Shown: positions 10,365 through 19,557, counted from the first letter of the stretch. The stretch: DNA of 64,000 nt from Borreliella lanei (GCF_014205895.1 NZ_JACHFC010000001.1:186001-250000), one strand, 5' to 3'. The notes: generated by a model not told the origin, from the sequence alone. Translations and numbers: made by a program.

Positions 10365-10876
10365 AAATTCAAATAATTATAGCACTACTTACATTGTTAA
10401 ATTTTCCACTTAATGCTAGGCTTTTGGACATCTCAATTGAAAAAAGAGCAGATGAAGAAATAAAAAAATATTCGTCTCACAATTTAATTTTAGAAAAAGA
10501 ATACTATACCAATTTTCCAACAAGCGAAATAGAAAAAAATATTTATAAACTAACAGAACATTTTGTAAAAAGCATAACACTCAATAAAACTAACTATAGC
10601 TTATTAAATTCAAGCTACAAAGAAGCAAATAAATATCTAATTCAAAGCGAAATTATTGATAAAAAATTTTTAAAATATAAAATATTTAAAATTAAAAATA
10701 TAAATGGGATTTTTAAAAGCTATTCACTAATATACACAAAAAAAGGATTTTACAAATTAGAGCTTTACATAGAAAATAATACAGAGCCTCTTAAAATATT
10801 TAACCTTAACATTACTTATTTTTTAAAGAATTCAAATAAAACAAGCAATGAAATGATTTTTTTCCCAAAGGAATGA
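10361..10876 (+). CDS. Small exported protein, last gene of the gph operon
   Basis: Protein of 171 residues with a clear N-terminal signal peptide (KIQIIIALLTLLNFPLNA, cleavage probable after NARL or LNA), then a charged region and several beta-type segments, with no cysteine and no lipobox. I recognise no family. The ATG overlaps the previous stop as ATGA. It is probably periplasmic and may act with the upstream membrane protein, whose extracytoplasmic region it could contact; this is inference from the operon. The gene runs toward cheY and the two stops are 40 bases apart. A short AAAG/CTTT stem with a T7 run after the stop is a weak terminator candidate. Matches B31 BB0673. Confidence 0.85.
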   Translation: MKIQIIIALLTLLNFPLNARLLDISIEKRADEEIKKYSSHNLILEKEYYTNFPTSEIEKNIYKLTEHFVKSITLNKTNYSLLNSSYKEANKYLIQSEIIDKKFLKYKIFKIKNINGIFKSYSLIYTKKGFYKLELYIENNTEPLKIFNLNITYFLKNSNKTSNEMIFFPKE

Positions 10877-10916
10877 AAATAATAAAATTAAAGCTTGAAC
10901 TTTTTTTATAAATAAT

Positions 10917-11357
10917 TTATTTAACAAATACAGACATTACTCTTTGAAGAACCTTTGCTCTATCTAATGGCTTAACAATAAATGTTTTTGCTCCTTTTAT
11001 TAAGCAATCCTTAACTAATTGTTCTTTGCCTAAAGCAGATATCATTATCACTTTAGCATTTTTATCAAATTCCATAATATTAGAAAGACAAGTTATTCCA
11101 TCCATTTTGGGCATAGTAATATCAAGAGTAACAATATCAATATTAGGGTAATGATTCTTGTATTTTATCACAGCCTCCTCTCCATCAGCTGCCGTATCAA
11201 TAATATTAAAACCTTCTGATGTAAAAATTTGAGTAAGCTGCTTTACGGTAAAAACAGAGTCATCAACAATTAAAACATTAAAAGGAATGCCTGTATCATA
11301 ATTGATTCCTCTAGGCTTAGATGAAGAATCTGCAGCAATTGTAGTCTTTTGGATCAT
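10917..11357 (-). CDS. cheY3: Chemotaxis response regulator CheY
   Basis: Single receiver domain, 146 residues, that carries the phosphoryl group from CheA to the flagellar motor. Acid pocket Asp32-Asp33 (IVDDS), phospho-acceptor Asp79 (VTLDITMPKMDG), the Ser/Thr switch in MISALGK and the conserved Lys in VKPL are all present. There is an N-terminal extension of ~25 residues before the first beta strand, longer than in E. coli CheY. The ATG has AGAGAGG upstream. It is the last gene of flaA-cheA-cheW-cheX-cheY, which in B. burgdorferi contains CheY3, the CheY shown to be needed for chemotaxis (established knowledge, not visible here). Confidence 0.97.
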   Translation of the reverse strand: MIQKTTIAADSSSKPRGINYDTGIPFNVLIVDDSVFTVKQLTQIFTSEGFNIIDTAADGEEAVIKYKNHYPNIDIVTLDITMPKMDGITCLSNIMEFDKNAKVIMISALGKEQLVKDCLIKGAKTFIVKPLDRAKVLQRVMSVFVK

Positions 11358-11396
11358 ATTAACCTCTCTTTTCTAATAAAAAGAATTTTTTTCATA

Positions 11397-11882
11397 TCAA
11401 ACCCTCTCTCTTATTGCAATATTAACTTCTATAATTTTACCATCAGGCAAAGAAAAAGGAACAATTAAGGCCTCAGAACCTTTATTGCTTATTTTCATAT
11501 TTTCTCCATAAATAAAGGCTGGAGGGGTTATATCAAATACAAAACCTTTGGCATGCAAAGTAGTAACAAAATTTCCAGCAATAATGTTGCCAACCTCAGT
11601 TAGAGTTGCGGCAACCATCTCTTTTGTTTCCTCATCATCAAAATCATCATACTCTTCAAAATTTAATTTAGAAGCAACAAAAAGAGCTGTTTCTATATCC
11701 ATATCAATAATTATACTACCTTCAACAGACCCAGCAAGTCCTACTATCACAGAAACACCTTTTATCTTTTGATTTATCGACTTAAGCCCGGGTTTACCCA
11801 TTTCTATATTCTCAACAAGCAACATATCTCTTAAAACCGAAGAAGCAGCATCCAAAAATGGCTCTATATAATCTATTCTCAT
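11397..11882 (-). CDS. cheX: CheY-P phosphatase CheX
   Basis: Removes phosphate from CheY and so resets the swimming signal. 161 residues, the usual length for CheX. The catalytic pattern Glu-x-x-Asn is present in TEVGNIIAGNF (roughly residues 97-107), and an alpha/beta fold with GxxGS (VGLAGSVEGSIII) precedes it. Spirochetes use CheX in place of E. coli CheZ. The ATG at 11880-11882 follows AAAGGAGAA. Lies between the CheW fusion and cheY, with 11 and 39 bases of spacing, in the flaA chemotaxis operon. Confidence 0.95.
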   Translation of the reverse strand: MRIDYIEPFLDAASSVLRDMLLVENIEMGKPGLKSINQKIKGVSVIVGLAGSVEGSIIIDMDIETALFVASKLNFEEYDDFDDEETKEMVAATLTEVGNIIAGNFVTTLHAKGFVFDITPPAFIYGENMKISNKGSEALIVPFSLPDGKIIEVNIAIRERV

Positions 11883-11893
11883 TAATTTCTCCT

Positions 11894-13294
11894 TTAGACT
11901 TTCCTGTACAAGTTAAAATATTTTGTGGATTTCTCTTTTATAAAAACATCATTATTTTTAAGCTCTTCGTTATCTCCCAAAACCAAAAGAGCCCCTTTAA
12001 TAGCTTTGGAAGCAATGATATTTAAAATTAAAATCTGATCTTTACTATCCAAGAAACATAAAACATCTTTTAAAAAAACCATTCCCAAATTATCAGGCAA
12101 ATCTGAAAAAAGAGCATCGGAATATTCAAACAAAATATTACTTAGAATTTCTGACTTAAATTTATAAACTCCGGGACTTTGTTCAAAAGAGTTCCTACGA
12201 TAAATTTCACTAGTGCTAATTTCTGACTCTGAAAATATCAACCTAGAAGTTTCGACAACTTTTGATAAATCATTATCAATAGCTGTCAACTTAAAAGGCT
12301 TTGCATAATATTCAGACAAAGCATTAGCTAAAGCCATAGCCTCCTTTCCACTACCACAACCAATTTCCAATACATTGAAAATAGAATTTAAGTTATTCAT
12401 AAAATTTAAGCGACTCTTAACAATTTCATTTTTAAATTCTTCCAAACAATCAGCTCCCCACAAATTTCCCGATGATTTTGAATAAAATTCATTTAAAAAA
12501 CTATCGTAAGGCAAGTAATCAGCATCAACCATATTAAATTTTACTCCAACTTTTTCCAAAAACACATCATTTACCAAAGAAGCATTAAACGAATATTTCA
12601 AAAGATTTTTTTTAATATTTTCCAAATTAAAAGTCGCAGCATTGTTTAGAGTTGAATTTTCATTGCTAACATCATTTTTTGAAGACCCCTCATTGGAAAA
12701 ATCGCTCTTACAATTTTCTAGCATATCTAAATTATCACAATCGCTTACAAAGTCGCTTTTTTCAACAAAATTTTGACCAGGTTTTAATAACTTTTCTTCT
12801 TCGCCATAATTAAAAATTTTAAAAACATTAAGAAGTATATAAAGCTTTTCGTTATAATCTACAACACCTTTTATATAGTTTATTAAAGAATCCTGAGATA
12901 AAACTGGGTGTGGATCTTGAATAAGGCTAGAATCTATTGAAAAAACATTATTAATTTTATCAACAATTACCCCTATAAGAAGGTCTTCGTTTTTTAAAAC
13001 CATAATATCTTCAAGATCTTTTTTATTAAATTCTAAATTAAACATTATTCTAAGATCTATAATGGGAATTATTTCACCCCGTAAATTATCAAGCCCAGCT
13101 ACATACTTTTTAGCATTTGGGACATAAGTAAAATTACTAGATTTTCTAATTTCTTTAACCTGCATAATGTCTACTAAATAATGATCTGATCCAAGCTCAA
13201 AAGAAACAACTTTAAAATCAAAATTGGTCAATTTAGAATTACAATTTTTATCATCTAAAATTTTGTGTCCAAAATAAATTTCTTTTATCTGCAC
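11894..13294 (-). CDS. cheW3: CheW fused to a CheR-like methyltransferase domain
   Basis: Chemotaxis coupling protein of 466 residues, about three times the length of a plain CheW. N-terminal CheW domain ~30-165 (FKVVSFELGSDHYLVDI, then NLRGEIIPIIDLR and GVIVDKINNV). A Ser/Asn-rich linker follows, then a C-terminal domain ~240-466 with an S-adenosylmethionine-binding motif LEIGCGSGKEA and the overall order of CheR methyltransferases. Start chosen at GTG 13292-13294, ten bases after AAGGAG, which itself lies in the last codons of cheA; an upstream in-frame start would overlap cheA by 47 bases. CheW-CheR-like fusions are known in spirochetes. The typical NxxxYF of active CheR is replaced by FLKDVLCFL, so catalytic activity is uncertain. 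Confidence 0.93.
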   Translation of the reverse strand: MQIKEIYFGHKILDDKNCNSKLTNFDFKVVSFELGSDHYLVDIMQVKEIRKSSNFTYVPNAKKYVAGLDNLRGEIIPIIDLRIMFNLEFNKKDLEDIMVLKNEDLLIGVIVDKINNVFSIDSSLIQDPHPVLSQDSLINYIKGVVDYNEKLYILLNVFKIFNYGEEEKLLKPGQNFVEKSDFVSDCDNLDMLENCKSDFSNEGSSKNDVSNENSTLNNAATFNLENIKKNLLKYSFNASLVNDVFLEKVGVKFNMVDADYLPYDSFLNEFYSKSSGNLWGADCLEEFKNEIVKSRLNFMNNLNSIFNVLEIGCGSGKEAMALANALSEYYAKPFKLTAIDNDLSKVVETSRLIFSESEISTSEIYRRNSFEQSPGVYKFKSEILSNILFEYSDALFSDLPDNLGMVFLKDVLCFLDSKDQILILNIIASKAIKGALLVLGDNEELKNNDVFIKEKSTKYFNLYRKV

Positions 13295-13301
13295 AAGAGA
13301 T

Positions 13302-15896
13302 TCACTCCTTAGTATCCTTTTGTAAATCAAAAAGTTTAAAAACATCAATTATCAATACAACCTTACCATTGCCAAGCGTAGTAGCTCCAACTATACCCGC
13401 GCTTGATGAAAATTTATCCTTAATAGGCTTTACTACAAAATCTTCCTCACCAAGAATAGAGTCTACAACAATTGCTGTCTTCATGTTGCTAGTATTAACA
13501 ACTATTAAAAATTTTTCTATTAATGAATCATCTCTTGTTATGTTAAAAAGTTTATCAAGCCTGAGAACAGAAATGACTTCATCTCTTAAATTATAAACTT
13601 CATGATAATTTTCAAGCAATTTTATATCATGCTCAGTTATTCTATGAGTTTCAAGAACATTATTTAAAGGAATAACATAAGTTTCAGACCCCGACTTTAC
13701 TAAAAGCCCTTGTATAATCACTAAAGTCAATGGTAGTTTAATTTTAAAAATTGTTCCAAGGCCAATTTCTGATTCCACTAAAATAGTTCCATTAAGCTTT
13801 TCAATGCTTTTTTTCACAACGTCAAGACCAACTCCTCTACCTGAAAGGTCTGTCACTTGAACTGCCGTTGAAAACCCAGGAGCAAAAATTAAGTTAATAA
13901 GTTCAAAATCAGAGTAAATTGCATCTTCTTTTATTGTTCCCTTTTCAATTAATTTGCGCCTAATGACCTTTGGATCTATACCAATACCATCATCCTCAAT
14001 CTCAATTGATATTACATTACCCTCATTCTTAGCACGCAAAATTATAGTACCTGCTTTGCTCTTTCCCTTTTTAACTCTCTCTTCAACTGTTTCAAGGCCA
14101 TGATCCATTGAATTTCTAACACAATGCATCAAAGGATCTACAAGGTCATCTATAACAGACTTGTCAAGCTCAGTTTCTTCACCTTCCATTTTAAGATTTA
14201 CAATCTTATTTAATTTCTTTGAAAGATCTCTGACAACTCTTGTAAACCTTGAAAATATATTAGATATTGGCAACATTCTAGTTTTTAAAACGCTCTCATG
14301 CAAATCTGTAATTATTCTTGACAGTCGCCCAGAGGTCATTTTAAAATTTTGAAGAAGCCTGAAAAAAGAATTTCTCAATTCAGATATATCATTAAGGGTT
14401 TTTTCCATTTTAAAACTCATCAAAGAATTAATATGTGATTCAATCTCATCTTCTAATATTAAGCCTGCATCTTTGAAAACTATCTTTAAATCAATTAAAA
14501 AGTTTCTCTGAAAACTTTCTTGATAATCATAAAAATAATTAAAATTATAAAATAACGCAATCATTTCTGAATTTATTTGATTATAAGATGATTTACTTAT
14601 CACAGCCTCACTGACAAGATTTAATATATAATCTATTTTTTTACTATCTATTCTAATTAAATTAACACTAATTGGACTATTTTTCTTAATATTTTTATTT
14701 TCCTTAAAAGGTGTTTCATCGTTTTCTTTTAGCCTTACATTCTTCAAAGATTCTAAATTAACATTTTTGATTTCAAAATGACTAACAACATCTGGTAAAT
14801 TAATCTTTTTAGCAATACTCTCTTCGCCGGTATTTGATATTAAATAATATATTACAAAATCAAAAAACTTATCTGCCAATAATTCGCTAGAATCTGGAAG
14901 AGACTTGAAAATCTTGCCAAGACTTTTTAATGCTTGAAGCATTTGAAGCCCACTAATAGTAGCCATAGGATTGTCTTTTACAAAATCCAGCCTAACTTTA
15001 AATAACTTTTGATTTTCAACCTCAAGCAATAAATCAGAAATCTCATCCTCTGTAAAATCAAAATTATCATTTAAAACAAAATTGGAATCTGAATCAATAT
15101 CTTTAATCTCTTTATCTGCTAGCCTTTTTAATTCTTTTTTTACGTTAAATTCATCAACCAAATAACTTTCAATTAAACTTGAAGAATCTAAACTTTTTTT
15201 CACGCCCTCTATATCTGAATATATCAAATAATAATCAACTCTTTTTAAAAATTTATCTTCTATGATTTGCTCATATTTAGGAATTGTATGAAGTACAGAT
15301 CCTAAATTTTTTAAAATATTAAATATTTTTAATCCACCATTTTCAACTTCAGAATCATTATTTTCATTAAAAACAACGCTAACCCTTAAAACCTTTTGTC
15401 CGATTCCTAGTCCTTCTCTTATCTCCTCAAGATCTGATTCTGAAAGACAAAAATTATTTTTAGTTGAATTTTCGTCAAATCTCTTAATAGAAGCCTGATC
15501 ATCAATTACTAAAAATTGCTTTAATTTGCTTTTAAGATCACTTATGTCATTCAAATAAACCTTGCCATCAAGACGAAGCGCAAGCATTTCCTTAATAACA
15601 TCTAATGAGCTTAAAAGCAGATCAACAAGATCATTGCTTATATTTACCCTACCATCTCTAATAGCATCAAAAACATCTTCAACAATATGGGTAAAATCAG
15701 ATAGCTCCATCATATCAAGAGAAGCAGAGCTTCCTTTTAAAGTATGAGCTGCTCTGAATATTTCATCAATAGTATCAGAATTATTAGGATCATCCTCTAA
15801 TGACATAATATTCTCTTCAAGGATATCTACAAGATTTTGAGCCTCTTCAAAAAAAACTCCTAAAAGCTCTTCATTTTCCAAATCTAATATTTCCAT
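13302..15896 (-). CDS. cheA2: Chemotaxis histidine kinase CheA
   Basis: Autophosphorylating kinase that donates phosphate to CheY. 864 residues, longer than E. coli CheA (654). Order: HPt domain with His51 (AAHTLKGSSASLD); two tandem P2-like CheY-docking domains at ~168-245 and ~297-375; dimerisation helices ~412-540; ATPase domain with N box HCVRNSMDHGLE, G1 IEDDGIGID, GFSTA and GRGVGLDVV; and a C-terminal CheW-like domain ~725-864. All catalytic motifs are intact. The ATG is 66 bases downstream of flaA. It matches B31 BB0669, the CheA required for chemotaxis in B. burgdorferi. The doubled P2 region explains most of the extra length. Confidence 0.97.
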   Translation of the reverse strand: MEILDLENEELLGVFFEEAQNLVDILEENIMSLEDDPNNSDTIDEIFRAAHTLKGSSASLDMMELSDFTHIVEDVFDAIRDGRVNISNDLVDLLLSSLDVIKEMLALRLDGKVYLNDISDLKSKLKQFLVIDDQASIKRFDENSTKNNFCLSESDLEEIREGLGIGQKVLRVSVVFNENNDSEVENGGLKIFNILKNLGSVLHTIPKYEQIIEDKFLKRVDYYLIYSDIEGVKKSLDSSSLIESYLVDEFNVKKELKRLADKEIKDIDSDSNFVLNDNFDFTEDEISDLLLEVENQKLFKVRLDFVKDNPMATISGLQMLQALKSLGKIFKSLPDSSELLADKFFDFVIYYLISNTGEESIAKKINLPDVVSHFEIKNVNLESLKNVRLKENDETPFKENKNIKKNSPISVNLIRIDSKKIDYILNLVSEAVISKSSYNQINSEMIALFYNFNYFYDYQESFQRNFLIDLKIVFKDAGLILEDEIESHINSLMSFKMEKTLNDISELRNSFFRLLQNFKMTSGRLSRIITDLHESVLKTRMLPISNIFSRFTRVVRDLSKKLNKIVNLKMEGEETELDKSVIDDLVDPLMHCVRNSMDHGLETVEERVKKGKSKAGTIILRAKNEGNVISIEIEDDGIGIDPKVIRRKLIEKGTIKEDAIYSDFELINLIFAPGFSTAVQVTDLSGRGVGLDVVKKSIEKLNGTILVESEIGLGTIFKIKLPLTLVIIQGLLVKSGSETYVIPLNNVLETHRITEHDIKLLENYHEVYNLRDEVISVLRLDKLFNITRDDSLIEKFLIVVNTSNMKTAIVVDSILGEEDFVVKPIKDKFSSSAGIVGATTLGNGKVVLIIDVFKLFDLQKDTKE

Positions 15897-15962
15897 ACTA
15901 TTTCCTATTATCTTATATATGTAAAGCCAACCTTTTAGGCAGCTTTACATATTAATTTAAAC

Positions 15963-16988
15963 CTAATTTTTAGGAGATGATTCTTCGGGTTTTTCACTCT
16001 CAACCTTTTCTACAAAGTTTTGGAAAGAGCCTTCGGGCATAGAAATTTTTTCTCGAAGCTTTAAAACTCTTTTAAAAGTTTCGTGTGCCTTTAATTTACG
16101 AAGGGATTCAGTTCCACTAGTCTCATAAACTTTAAATACAGACTCACTGTCAATATCAGAATCTATTGAAACACTCAACTTATCATAAAGAACTCTTAAG
16201 TCTTTAACATAAAAGATAAAATTTTGCTCTTTTGAACTATGTGCCTTTGAAACTCTAAAAGCCTTAAATCTCATTTTACTTGAAGCAAGAGGATAATTTG
16301 GAACATCGTCTTTAATTATTCTAGATGATATATTAGGAATATAGTTAGGATTTGACCAAATTAAATCAGCCCACCCTTTAAACTTTAAAGTACCCATGGA
16401 ATAAGCATATTCCATGCCATTCATATCTTCAAATAAAACCTCAAGATCTATCTCATATCCTAAACTATAAACAGATACCTTAATTTCTTTCATGGTTTTA
16501 ATGTTATCAATAAGACCTTTGCCTAAAAATTGATTTCCACTTTCCCCTGAATAAAAAGGAATTTTAAATGGAGGCATAATCATAGCAGATGATTGAGAAT
16601 AACTTGGAAATAAAACTCTTACTCCTAAAATAGTATCACCTGCATACCTTTTTGACTCGCTCTTAACAACAGCAGGTGCAACAACTGAATTTTTAACGTA
16701 GGCCTGCAACCTTGCAGAAGGAGTAAGCAAAACACTCCAATTATTTATCCCAAGATCCACAACCATATCTTCCGGCTTAACAATACCAGAAGCGCCCGAA
16801 TATACATAATCAACATAATTTGTAAGATCAAGTCTAGTTGAACTTGGATCTCTTGCAAGCTCGGCAAAATCTAAAACTAATTCTCCGGGCTCTGACCTTT
16901 TAGAACCCTCTGCTAATCCATCAGTCTCTTGAGCAAAAAGAACGGTGGATAATAAAAAAAATAAAATACATTTAGCTTTCCTTTTCAT
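15963..16988 (-). CDS. flaA: Periplasmic flagellar filament minor protein FlaA
   Basis: FlaA is associated with the periplasmic flagellar filament made mainly of FlaB. 341 residues starting at ATG 16986-16988 behind AAGGAG; an in-frame upstream extension lacks a ribosome site and would hide the signal peptide. Signal peptide KCILFFLLSTVLFA with cleavage before QETDG, which sends it to the periplasm where spirochete flagella lie. The mature part has the FlaA features: GINNWSVLLTPSARLQ, GVRVLFP, and WSNPNYIPNISSRI. It opens the chemotaxis operon flaA-cheA-cheW-cheX-cheY, an arrangement established for B. burgdorferi. I could not identify a convincing promoter in the 77 bases upstream. Confidence 0.97.
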   Translation of the reverse strand: MKRKAKCILFFLLSTVLFAQETDGLAEGSKRSEPGELVLDFAELARDPSSTRLDLTNYVDYVYSGASGIVKPEDMVVDLGINNWSVLLTPSARLQAYVKNSVVAPAVVKSESKRYAGDTILGVRVLFPSYSQSSAMIMPPFKIPFYSGESGNQFLGKGLIDNIKTMKEIKVSVYSLGYEIDLEVLFEDMNGMEYAYSMGTLKFKGWADLIWSNPNYIPNISSRIIKDDVPNYPLASSKMRFKAFRVSKAHSSKEQNFIFYVKDLRVLYDKLSVSIDSDIDSESVFKVYETSGTESLRKLKAHETFKRVLKLREKISMPEGSFQNFVEKVESEKPEESSPKN

Positions 16989-17065
16989 GTAAACCAACTC
17001 CTTATATATAAATCTTTTATAAAATTTTCGTTTTTTAATTGTTGTTATTAGTAAAATTAAATTTA

Positions 17066-17617
17066 TCAACTTTGCTCCTTCAAGATACACCCTTCAATAA
17101 GAATAACAAGCTTTTTTATCTTGCCAGGATAGTTAAAGCGCATTGTTTTTATTAAAGACATAGCAAACAGATTAACCTTAACATCAAAAGATTCATAAGA
17201 TTCATTATAATCACCATTATTAAAAGAATCATAAAATTCTCTTGAAAGGTTTATATAATAAACTCCATTCTTTAAAAAAGAATATAAGAATCTTGCATCA
17301 CTTAATAAAAATCCAAAAGAAAACCCTTCATTGCTTCCTAAAAGAAAATCTTTTACTAAAAGATCCAAATTATCTTTCAAATTTTTTTCATCTCTTAAAT
17401 ATCTTAAATTAGCAACAAATCCCTTGCTAGAATGAAAATAAAAAACCTTTTTTGAAAAAAGATTATCATAATTTAAAAAAACCATAAAAATAGAAAACAA
17501 AAAGCTTCCTGCCAAAGACCCCAAAAGCACCCTAACCATATACTCTTTTTTCGAATTTAAAAATTTATAAATCGCTGCATTATATTTAAAAAATACATCC
17601 GAAATATTATTTTTCAT
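17066..17617 (-). CDS. Unrecognised single-span membrane protein upstream of flaA
   Basis: 183 residues. Short cytoplasmic N-terminus, one membrane helix at ~28-48 (VRVLLGSLAGSFLFSIFMVFL), then an extracytoplasmic domain with many Phe, Tyr and Asn. No lipobox and no cysteine until near the C-terminus. The Arg/Lys placement before the helix suggests N-in, C-out topology. It overlaps the end of the amidase gene by 11 bases and ends 77 bases before flaA. Its C-terminal part contains SLIKTMRFNYPGKIKKLVILIEG, which resembles the end of GerMN-type (sporulation/germination) domains, and GerMN-like proteins often sit with LytC-type amidases. That resemblance is weak. Matches B31 BB0667. Confidence 0.8.
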   Translation of the reverse strand: MKNNISDVFFKYNAAIYKFLNSKKEYMVRVLLGSLAGSFLFSIFMVFLNYDNLFSKKVFYFHSSKGFVANLRYLRDEKNLKDNLDLLVKDFLLGSNEGFSFGFLLSDARFLYSFLKNGVYYINLSREFYDSFNNGDYNESYESFDVKVNLFAMSLIKTMRFNYPGKIKKLVILIEGCILKEQS

Positions 17618-18635
17618 AAAAATTTATAAATTCCATTAAAGATTTAAGTATTAGAATATTAAACTTGCTCATGTAATTATAATCCAAAATTAATTTAGCA
17701 TCTAAAATATTGGACAAAAACCCCATTTCAATCAACACAGCAGGCATACTGCTGTTTTTTATTACAAACCATTGTTCTTCTCTAATTGGCCTAATATTAG
17801 TTTCGCTTAACTCATTTTTAAACACTTTATACAAAATTTCAGCCAATCTTTTTGATTCATATTTATATTTAATATCTAGTATATCATTAAGCTCGCTTAA
17901 GTATCTATTGCCTTTAATATCATATCCCTTAAAATCTTTAATAACCTCTCTTTTTGAATCCTTGGGAAGATACCAAAACTCAACTCCTCTAGCTTCACTG
18001 TTTGGAGCATCATTAGCGTGTATGGATAAAAATATAACATTATTTGGAAAATTTGGCTTTATTGCATTTGCAAATTCCGATCGCTCCTTTAAAGTCAAGT
18101 AAACGTCATTTATACGAGTTAACAAAATATTTTTATTTACAAAATAATTACTTAAAATTTTAGACAAATATATAGAATAGGTTAACGCAAAATCTTTTTC
18201 CTTAAGCACAACATCATAACCATTTATCTTTAAAGTTACAACCGCACCACTATCATGTCCGCCATGTCCAGGATCAATGATTATTGAAGTAATTCTGGGT
18301 TTATTATAGTCTTTAAGAGAACTGAAATAATTTTCAATTTGTTTTAATACCTTTTGACTTATTAAAATTTCTCCACGAATGTCAATAATTGGGTCCACAA
18401 ACATATAATAACCAGAAGATGTAAGCGCATATTCAAAACCTACCCTAAACTTCAAATATCCCTTATTATTTTCAATTGTAAAAACATCATTTTCAATGTT
18501 AAAATCAAACTTAAAAACATTAGTATCAAAAAAATCAAGAACATTTAAGTAATTGGGAGTCTTAGAATACAAGCTTAAATATGAAAACAAAATCAAATCA
18601 ATCAATAATATCATTTTCCCAAAGCTCAATGGCAC
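17607..18635 (-). CDS. N-acetylmuramoyl-L-alanine amidase (Amidase_3)
   Basis: Zinc hydrolase that cuts the bond between the glycan strand and the peptide stem of peptidoglycan. 342 residues. A hydrophobic export signal at ~8-22 follows Lys7. The Amidase_3 domain occupies ~115-342 with zinc-ligand motifs IIDPGHGGHDSG, the Glu within the LKEKDFALTY stretch, SIHANDAPN, and the catalytic Glu in LIEMGFLSN. Start at GTG 18633-18635, nine bases after AAGGAG; the ATG seven codons later has no comparable site and would lose the positive residue before the hydrophobic core. It overlaps the glycosyltransferase gene by 38 bases. Likely acts in cell separation or in passing flagella through the wall. Matches B31 BB0666. 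Confidence 0.93.
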   Translation of the reverse strand: MPLSFGKMILLIDLILFSYLSLYSKTPNYLNVLDFFDTNVFKFDFNIENDVFTIENNKGYLKFRVGFEYALTSSGYYMFVDPIIDIRGEILISQKVLKQIENYFSSLKDYNKPRITSIIIDPGHGGHDSGAVVTLKINGYDVVLKEKDFALTYSIYLSKILSNYFVNKNILLTRINDVYLTLKERSEFANAIKPNFPNNVIFLSIHANDAPNSEARGVEFWYLPKDSKREVIKDFKGYDIKGNRYLSELNDILDIKYKYESKRLAEILYKVFKNELSETNIRPIREEQWFVIKNSSMPAVLIEMGFLSNILDAKLILDYNYMSKFNILILKSLMEFINFYEK

Positions 18636-19557
18636 TCTTTAAGTCTCCTTTGAATCTTAAGCTATTTTTAGCAATCTCCCCTTTTATCTGCTTAAACTCT
18701 TTTTGGAAGAGAAAGGGATTAATTTTGTATTTTAAGCAAATTTTACAAAATCTTAAAAAAGAAAAAACAACGCCATTTCCAACAAAAATTGGGACATAAT
18801 TCTTAAGCAAAAAAATCAAAAAACTTTTGCTTTTGGTCAAATTTTCTGGTGAATTTAATGCAGTATACTGGATTCTCAGCTTTCTATAAATATAAACATG
18901 TTCTCCAAAATAAACTGCTCTTAGTCCAAAATCTATTCTTTGAAAATATTCATTTTGAATCCTTGCGTCAAAACCTCCAAGCTGTAAAAATTTCTCTTTA
19001 GAATAAAGTCCACAATAATCCATGGTAATCAAAGTTTTTTCATAGTCTTTCTCAGAATTTACTAAAATTACCTTAAACTTTTGCTTTTTATCTATGCTGG
19101 GAAGAAAAATTGAAGGAATCATTTCCTCTTCTTTATCAAAAAACTCACCCCCAACAAGAAGAACATTTTTTTTAACTATTTCATCGAATATATTTGGAAT
19201 CCAAAAAGGATTTAACAGATACATATCACTTTGCAAAACAAAAACAAAATCACAACTGGATTCTTTCATTGCTAAATTAACCTTTTCTCCAGAATTCAAA
19301 TCATCAGAAAGTAAAATAAATTTCAATTTACCATAACTTTCTGAGATAAACTGCAAAGAACTTCTATTACTCTGTTTTTCAATTGAAATTATTTCTCTTA
19401 TAAAATCAAAATTTGATAAAAATTCAAACAAATCTTCTCTAAAAATTTTTGTTCCTCTGCTTAATATTACAAAAGAAATTCCAAAAGAAGATTTTTGTGA
19501 ATAATTATTTTTAGATTGAATAACAGTATATGAATAGCCACTATCTGAAAGACGCAT
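18598..19557 (-). CDS. Glycosyltransferase family 2-like protein
   Basis: Probable sugar transferase of 319 residues with a GT-A fold. The N-terminus begins the Rossmann-like strand (FGISFVILSRGTKIF); a DxD-like acidic site is in VFVLQSDMYLLNPFW where an Asp replaces the usual pair; and YCGLYSKEKFLQLGGFDARI matches the acceptor-side segment of GT2 enzymes. No membrane helix is evident, so it is likely a soluble or peripheral enzyme. Only one Asp is seen in the metal site, so activity or metal use may be altered. It overlaps the amidase gene by 38 bases, suggesting work on cell envelope polymers. Donor and acceptor unknown. Matches B31 BB0665. Confidence 0.8.
   Translation of the reverse strand: MRLSDSGYSYTVIQSKNNYSQKSSFGISFVILSRGTKIFREDLFEFLSNFDFIREIISIEKQSNRSSLQFISESYGKLKFILLSDDLNSGEKVNLAMKESSCDFVFVLQSDMYLLNPFWIPNIFDEIVKKNVLLVGGEFFDKEEEMIPSIFLPSIDKKQKFKVILVNSEKDYEKTLITMDYCGLYSKEKFLQLGGFDARIQNEYFQRIDFGLRAVYFGEHVYIYRKLRIQYTALNSPENLTKSKSFLIFLLKNYVPIFVGNGVVFSFLRFCKICLKYKINPFLFQKEFKQIKGEIAKNSLRFKGDLKSAIELWENDIID

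Noticed and set aside
18598-18635. Frameshift between the glycosyltransferase and the amidase because of their 38-base overlap
   Set aside because: Both proteins are complete and have full family motifs; the overlap is ordinary coupling with a GTG start.
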